A DNA stretch of 48,745 nucleotides from Candidatus Trichofilum aggregatum (GTDB taxonomy: Bacteria > Chloroflexota > Anaerolineae > Promineifilales > Promineifilaceae): contig JADJUV010000078.1 of the NCBI GenBank assembly GCA_016716885.1, forward strand, positions 1 through 48,745, read 5' to 3'. Below, piece after piece: positions 43,896-48,745 of this stretch; positions within the stretch are counted from its first letter, which is position 1, and each line of letters opens with the position of its first letter. A program made the position numbers and the translations under genes. The notes beneath the pieces are model-generated. The model was not told the origin of the DNA. It saw only the letters and a list, made by a program, of their open reading frames with translations, and ran no database searches.

Positions 43896-44819
43896 ATGCC
43901 TATCCTCTCACGTCCCTTTGATCCTTTAACCGACCCGGCACGTGTCATCGAATTCATCGCCGCGGCCAATCAGCAACGGCCTGAACAGGGTTATGTTCAT
44001 GTCGGGGATGTCCTCTGGCGGTTGTATCAAAATAGCGTCTTCGACCCGACCCAACACTTTCGCTTATGGGAAGATGAAGAAGGCCAGTTACTTGGTTTCG
44101 CCTGGCATGATCGACCCGATAAAATCCTCTTCCAAATCCGGCCCGACCTGCGGGGAACCCAGTTGTTAGAACCGGCTATCCTGGCCTGGGGTGAATCCCT
44201 GATTGATACCACCTCACCCGCTTATGCCGGTCATCTGCGGGCGAGTGTAGCTGACACCGATCCGTCTACTATCGCCGCGTTGAAAGCCCTGGGGTTTGAG
44301 CGTAACGACTGGTTCATGGTAAACATGCGCCATCCTCTGGCTAATCCAGTTGAATCACCCCCCTTACCACCTGGGTATACCGTGCGGGCTGTGGGTGATG
44401 AAGCGGAATGGCCCCAACGTGTAGACCTGCACCGAGACGTCTGGAACCCCTCAAAAGTTACCCTAGACGCCTATCAGCGGCTCCGTCAACAGGCAGGTTA
44501 TGACCCGGAGCTTGATCTCGTCGTTGTGGCTCCCGACGGCCAACTGGTGGCTTATTGCATTTGTTGGTTTGATGCGGTGAATCGCACGGGTGAGTTTGAA
44601 CCGGTGGGCACACGTGCGGCTTTTCGCGGCCGCGGCCTGGGCAAAATTGTCATCTACGAAGGTCTGCGGCGGTTGCAGGCTAAAGGTGCCCATACCGCTT
44701 ACGTGGTCACAACCGGTAGTAACATTGCCGCCCAACGTCTTTATGAATCCGCTGGTTTCACCACCTACACCTACGAACGTCTTTATGGTCGCCCCCATTC
44801 TGTGTTACCCACACCATGA
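43896..44819 (+). CDS. GNAT acetyltransferase, tandem domains
   Basis: 307 residues long enough for two GNAT folds. The C-terminal one (about 155-300) is clear, with the acetyl-CoA loop 'PVGTRAAFRGRGLGKIVIYEGL' (R/Q-x-x-G-x-G/A) and 'NIAAQRLYESAGF'. The N-terminal half (about 1-150) follows the same order of strands but has lost the loop, so it is probably a structural partner. Mycothiol synthase-like enzymes share this architecture, but the acceptor is unknown. Its stop overlaps the start of the ABC permease gene by four bases (ATGA 44816-44819), so the two are translationally coupled. Confidence 0.88.
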   Translation: MPILSRPFDPLTDPARVIEFIAAANQQRPEQGYVHVGDVLWRLYQNSVFDPTQHFRLWEDEEGQLLGFAWHDRPDKILFQIRPDLRGTQLLEPAILAWGESLIDTTSPAYAGHLRASVADTDPSTIAALKALGFERNDWFMVNMRHPLANPVESPPLPPGYTVRAVGDEAEWPQRVDLHRDVWNPSKVTLDAYQRLRQQAGYDPELDLVVVAPDGQLVAYCICWFDAVNRTGEFEPVGTRAAFRGRGLGKIVIYEGLRRLQAKGAHTAYVVTTGSNIAAQRLYESAGFTTYTYERLYGRPHSVLPTP

Positions 44820-46465
44820 ATAAACGAGGCCCTTGGCTACTTTGGGGAGCCAGGCTAGTACCCCTGCTGTTTCTAGCCATTTTCTTTTTTTACCCCCTCA
44901 TCTTAATCGTAAGCCGAAGTCTGAGCGCGGCCGCGTTCCTGGATTTCCTGCGCCAAAGTTATTACGGTCGGGTGGTTTTGTTCACCACCGGGCAGGCCGC
45001 GTTGTCCACCCTGCTCACCCTGCTGGCCGGTTTACCCGTCGCTTACCTGTTTGCCCGCACCGATTTTCCCGGCAAATCACTTTTTCGGGCGCTCATCACC
45101 TTGCCCTTTGTTATGCCCACAGTAGTGGTCGCGGCCGCGTTCCGTACCCTGCTCGGTAGCCGGGGACTCCTCAACCAGGCCCTCACCACCCTCTTTAACT
45201 TGAGCCAGCCACCCATCCGCCTGGAGCAAACCCTCACGCTCATCATATTGGCCCATGTGTTTTACAACATTGCCGTGGTTGTGCGGCTGGTGGGTGGCTT
45301 TTGGGCCAACCTGAACCCCCGCCTGGAAGAAGCGGCCGCGACCCTGGGCGCCAGTCGGCGTCAGGTTTTCTGGGAAGTGACGTTACCCTTGTTGCGGCCG
45401 CCCCTTCTCAGCGCCGCCCTGCTCATCTTCATCTTTACCTTCACCAGCTTTGGTGTGGTTCTCATTTTGGGTGGCCCCCAGTTTAGTACCATCGAGACGG
45501 AGATATACCGCCAATATGTGACCTTTTTACGCCCGGACGCGGCCGCGATCCTCTCGCTACTCCAAATGGTCATTACCTTTGGGCTGATGAGCCTGTACAC
45601 TCGTGGGCAACGGCAAACGGCGGTGGCCCTGGATTTGCGGCCGCAAGCCACCACCCTCCGTCGCCCCACCACCCCACGCGAAAAAATCCTGGTTTATGGC
45701 ACCCTTTTTGTCACCGTGCTTTTTCTGGGCGCCCCTTTGTTCGCCCTGGTCGCCCGCTCTTTCACCAATGCCGAGGGGAGTTTTACCCTGGCCTTTTATG
45801 GCGCTCTGAATGAATCCCGGCGGGGCAGTATCACCTTCATTCCACCGCTGTTGGCTATACGCAATTCGGTGGGATACGCCCTGCTAACGGTGGCCTCAGC
45901 CAGCTTTTTGGGTGTCGCGGCCGCGTCCTGGTTAGCCCGTCCCTCACGTTGGGGGAAATGGCTCGATCCCTTGTTTATGTTGCCGTTGGGGGTGTCGGCG
46001 GTGACGTTGGGGTTTGGTTACGTCATCGCCTTTCGCGGCTTACGCACCTCACCCTGGTTGGTGCTGATCGCCCATACCCTGGTGGCTTTCCCCTTTGTGG
46101 TGCGCTCAGTGTTACCGGTGTGGATGGGCATACGGCCACGGTTACGCGACGCGGCCGCGACCCTCGGTGCCTCACCCTGGCAGGTGTGGCGGGAAATCGA
46201 TCTGCCTATTGTCGGGCGGGCTTTGCTCGTGGGGGCGCTGTTTGCCTTCACCGTGAGCATGGGGGAGTTTGGGGCTACCAGCTTCATCATCCGGCCCGAT
46301 AGCGGCTTTCTGACCATTCCTATTGCCATTGAGCGCTATTTGAGCCAACCCGGCGCGTTAAATATCGGTCAGGCGGTTGCTATGAGCACCATTTTGTTGT
46401 TGGTCTGCGCCACCGGCTTCATTGCCATCGAACGGTTCCGTTATGCCGATATTGGCGAATTTTAG
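44816..46465 (+). CDS. ABC transporter permease, ThiP/FbpB-like double domain
   Basis: 549 residues with about 12 membrane helices in two homologous halves. Each half has an EAA loop that contacts the ATPase: 'EEAAATLGASRRQVFWEVTLP' (about 176) and 'RDAAATLGASPWQVWREIDLP' (about 447). This fusion is typical of iron(III) and thiamine/thiamine-pyrophosphate importers. No ATPase or binding protein is adjacent in the window, so the substrate is open. Eight GCGGCCGC copies, the highest density here; two encode the AAA of the EAA loops. Translation is coupled to the GNAT gene by the ATGA overlap. Confidence 0.93.
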   Translation: MNKRGPWLLWGARLVPLLFLAIFFFYPLILIVSRSLSAAAFLDFLRQSYYGRVVLFTTGQAALSTLLTLLAGLPVAYLFARTDFPGKSLFRALITLPFVMPTVVVAAAFRTLLGSRGLLNQALTTLFNLSQPPIRLEQTLTLIILAHVFYNIAVVVRLVGGFWANLNPRLEEAAATLGASRRQVFWEVTLPLLRPPLLSAALLIFIFTFTSFGVVLILGGPQFSTIETEIYRQYVTFLRPDAAAILSLLQMVITFGLMSLYTRGQRQTAVALDLRPQATTLRRPTTPREKILVYGTLFVTVLFLGAPLFALVARSFTNAEGSFTLAFYGALNESRRGSITFIPPLLAIRNSVGYALLTVASASFLGVAAASWLARPSRWGKWLDPLFMLPLGVSAVTLGFGYVIAFRGLRTSPWLVLIAHTLVAFPFVVRSVLPVWMGIRPRLRDAAATLGASPWQVWREIDLPIVGRALLVGALFAFTVSMGEFGATSFIIRPDSGFLTIPIAIERYLSQPGALNIGQAVAMSTILLLVCATGFIAIERFRYADIGEF

Positions 46466-46644
46466 GTCAGCCTTCAGGGGAAAAATAGAGGAAGTGAACA
46501 CAGAACCCTACCACTTGCCACTTTGCCACTTGCCACTTATTTTCGCGGAAAACACAGATGTACACGGAGAAGGTTCTTGTTTTTCTCCGTGCCTCTCTGT
46601 GTCTTCATCTCTGTGCCCTCTGTGTAACTGGTTCTTGTTTCTGG

Positions 46645-47938
46645 TTAATCCCAGAACTGGGGCAGGTAAGCCCGATGGGTCTCTAGTAGATCATCAAGGA
46701 CCGTTTGCACGTTGTCGGCGGCGGGGCCGAGGGGGTTGGTGAGCAGGGCCTGATAAGCCAGACGACGATCGCCGGTCGCGGCCGCGTGCGCGGTTAGCAC
46801 CTCATACGCCTTCACCTGGGCCAACAGGCCAAAACAGGCCAGCGGCAACGGCTCGGCAGGCAAGGGCACAATGCCCGACCGGTTCACCCGGCAGGGCAAC
46901 TCCAACACCCAATCATCCGGCCAGCCTGGCACAGCCCCATCGTGCCGCCTATTCACCACATGAATTTCCCCCAAATCATTGTAATGCGCATTCAAGAGCT
47001 GGGTCGCCACCGTTGAATAGTACGCCCCACCCCGCTTCATCAAATCCGCGGGTGGGCTACTCAGCGACGGATCAGCATAGTCACGCAGTAAATCGGCCTC
47101 AATCGCCATCACTTCATCAGCCCGCGAGGGGGGCCAGCTATTTTGTTCAGCCAGTTTACGTTGGGTGTAATAAAAATAGTGCAGGTAATAATTGGGAATC
47201 ATCTGCAACGTTTCTAGGGTGCGCAGATCCCATTCTGGCTCAGGCTGGCTCTTTTGTTCAGCCAGATAGGCCCCAAACACCTTCGGCCACATCTCCTCAC
47301 CATCCAGCGTGAGGCCGTAATGCCAGAAGGTGATTCAGTCCCAATGTTTTTAGCTCCACCCGCTCCGGGCCAATGGTCTGCCCCAACGCTTGCTCTAGAA
47401 AAGAGAGCATACGTAATTTGGCGTTGATCGGTACATTACACACCCCCACGGCGGGCACATCAGGCGCATAACGGGCCAGCGCTTCTGTGACCAACCCCGC
47501 CGGATTGGTGAAGTTGACCAGCAACGCCCCCGGAGCCAGTTCACGCATATCACGGGCAATGCTCAAGATCACGGGAATGGTGCGCAGGGCTTTGGCCATG
47601 CCCCCCACGCCGGTGGTTTCCTGGCCGATGAGGCCGTGGCGCAGGCCCAGATATTCGTCGGCGCGACGGGCTTCCATTTGACCCACCCGTAGTTGGGTGC
47701 AGACATACGCCGCGCCGCGTACGGCTTCCCGCTGGTCAAGGCTTAACACCACCCGAAAAGGATCGCCCGCGGCCGCGACCATTCGTTGAGCAAATCCCCC
47801 CACAACTTCCAACCGCTGGGCATCCACATCCATCAGCCAAAGCTCCGTTAAAGGAAAATCCTGTAACCGGGCCAAAAAACCGTTAATCAATTCTGGGGTA
47901 TACGTCGAACCCCCACCAATAACCGTTACTTTCATCAT
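46645..47938 (-). CDS. Glycoside hydrolase family 4, one frameshift
   Basis: About 430 residues when joined. 'VTVIGGGSTYTPELINGFL' is the GH4 NAD-binding start. 'GLIGQETTGVGGMAKALRTIP', 'LVNFTNPAGLVTEAL', 'VGVCNVPI' (metal Cys) and 'GLNH' (metal His) give the NAD/Mn-dependent active site. Near 47322-47330 one base is gained or two lost: 'LGLNHL' should continue 'WHYGLTLDGEEMWPKVFG', which is in the next frame. The second part ends 'AYLPQFWD'. GH4 enzymes act on 6-phospho-beta- or alpha-glycosides or on unphosphorylated glycosides; which cannot be told. A LacI regulator lies just upstream on the same strand. The 180-base stretch before its end (46466-46644) has only short CTCTGTG and CACTTGC repeats. 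Confidence 0.9.
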
Positions 47939-47968
47939 ATTTGCACCTGAATCAACTTGATACTGGCT

Positions 47969-48083
47969 GTGTTTCAAATCAGTTGGACCAATTAGTGCCT
48001 GGCACGGGGCAGAAAAGCCTGGCCAGACCAAATTTCACCACCCCGTGCCAGGCACTGATAAACGCTCAACTGAAATGAAACAC
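47969..48083. repeat. Nested inverted repeat between lacI-like gene and GH4 gene
   Basis: Inner arms AGTGCCTGGCACGGGG (47994-48009) and CCCCGTGCCAGGCACT (48041-48056) are perfect. Outer arms GTGTTTCAAATCAGTTG (47969-47985) and CAACTGAAATGAAACAC (48067-48083) pair with two mismatches. It occupies the GH4 upstream region, so it could contain operator sites, or it could be a small hairpin element. GTGCC-TGGCAC is itself nearly palindromic. Confidence 0.75.
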
Positions 48084-48120
48084 ACCCCTTGCTATTTTGT
48101 CATCACTATCACTCACTCGG

Positions 48121-48185
48121 CTTTGGCGAAAATTAGCACAACCTCTGGAAATCTCTCAGTCTCTTAATCTCTTAGTCTCCAGAGA
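48121..48185. repeat. Dispersed GAGACTGA unit, copy 2 (inverted)
   Basis: CTTTGGCGAAAATTAGCACAACC...TCTCCAGAGA is the reverse complement of the unit at 31801-31885, with fewer internal eight-base units. Unit number therefore differs between copies. Confidence 0.8.
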
Positions 48186-48211
48186 TGCGAATAAACAACG
48201 CCAAACTCCAG

Positions 48212-48745
48212 TCACGCACAGCCACATGACTGGCGAATGATCACTTCTGTCGGAAAGAGCGTTAACGGTTCAGCCTGGCCTGTTTTGATCAGACAAAGCA
48301 GTTGGCGCGTCGCTTCGGCGCCCACGTCAGCCGTAGGCGCGTGGACTGTCGTTAGCGCCGGGGTCATCACTTCAGCCAGCCGCTGATCATCAAACCCAAC
48401 CACCTCCACATCCTGGGGAATCCGTTTTCCCGCCGCTCGCAAGGCCTGATACACCCCCACCCCCGCTTCATCATCCCCACTAAAACCGCCTCAAAACCAA
48501 CACCTTCTTCACAGCGCCCCACCGAAGACAAGCCACCTGGCGATCAAAATCACCGGGTACAACCAAAGCCGGATCAAAGGGAATATGGTGCTGGGCTAAT
48601 GCTTCTAGATAACCCAATTCGCGCCAGCGGGCATCTTCGTTATTCGGTAAACCCTGGAGCAACACAATTCTACGCCGCTGATGTACCCGAATGAGATGTT
48701 CCACAAGCGTTCGTGATGCACTTTTGTTTTCGATAGTAACGCAGG
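48212..48745 (-). CDS. LacI-family transcriptional regulator, partial and frameshifted
   Basis: The sugar-binding domain of a LacI/GalR-type repressor enters from the right edge. 'VEHLIRVHQRRRIVLLQGLP' (as in HLI..GHRRI), 'RELGYLEAL', then after frame changes near 48480-48525 'FEAVLVG-DDEAGVGVYQALRAAGKRIPQDVEVVGFDDQ...LTTVHAPTADVGAEA' to a Cys-rich end. The DNA-binding N-terminus lies beyond the window. At least two single-base indels (one in a G4 run near 48478) break it; decay or sequencing error. Its place upstream of the GH4 gene on the same strand suggests it controls that gene. Confidence 0.82.

Overview
The window reads as one chromosomal segment of a bacterium, most likely of the phylum Chloroflexota (Anaerolineae/Caldilinea-like). 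This is inferred from the protein repertoire: IleRS with unusual signature motifs, SpoIIE/cNMP phosphatases, Thr/Pro-rich secreted linkers, a large FHA kinase and COX1-like mini membrane proteins. The sequence contains no rRNA, tRNA, CRISPR array, prophage or recognisable transposase. Nearly all of it is genes plus repeat-rich intergenic spacers.

Layout. 1-4.1 kb: tail of a probable solute-binding protein, a broken GIY-YIG gene, a small unknown gene, a decayed membrane-GAF-SpoIIE gene and a metallophosphoesterase. 4.3-10.2 kb (minus strand): a strong promoter and a T-box leader with an apparent Ile (AUC) specifier, then alaX, an unknown gene, a small remnant, and ileS closed by a terminator. 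10.2-13.2 kb: cNMP-SpoIIE phosphatase and polX. 13.8-16.7 kb: a cell-wall cluster (SLT-like/M23 protein, LysM protein, membrane protein) that probably starts from a leaderless promoter. 16.9-18.8 kb: a copper-delivery set for cytochrome oxidase (Cox11-like, SCO, PCuAC). 19-29 kb (minus): cold-shock protein, GT39-like transferase, PEtN-transferase-like sulfatase-fold enzyme, small FAD protein, a 1099-residue Ser/Thr kinase, and threonine aldolase. 29-33 kb: orphan cNMP-binding protein, repeat island, frameshifted cinA, GT4. 33.3-36.7 kb: yraN, miaA, then a folate cluster (PTR1-like SDR, folB, folK). 36.8-41.2 kb (minus): secreted or anchored unknown protein, SPT/KBL-like enzyme, and three membrane proteins resembling pieces of heme-copper oxidase subunit I. 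41.7-48.7 kb: HD hydrolase, LigT-like RNA ligase, GNAT plus ABC permease, GH4 glycosidase and its LacI regulator.

Most striking feature: the octamer GCGGCCGC occurs about 85 times by hand count, where about one or two are expected. About 52 copies are the 10-mer CGCGGCCGCG. Every copy lies inside a gene or a recognisable gene remnant and none in clean intergenic DNA. This resembles the cyanobacterial HIP1 palindrome (GCGATCGC) but with a different core. I do not know of a description of it for this lineage. It is absent from 28,944-32,281, a repeat-rich stretch that may be foreign or rearranged.

Caution: several otherwise intact genes, including the essential ileS, carry single-base frameshifts, often in homopolymers. 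Long G-runs (34 and 21) are also present. Part of the apparent gene breakage may therefore be sequencing or assembly error.
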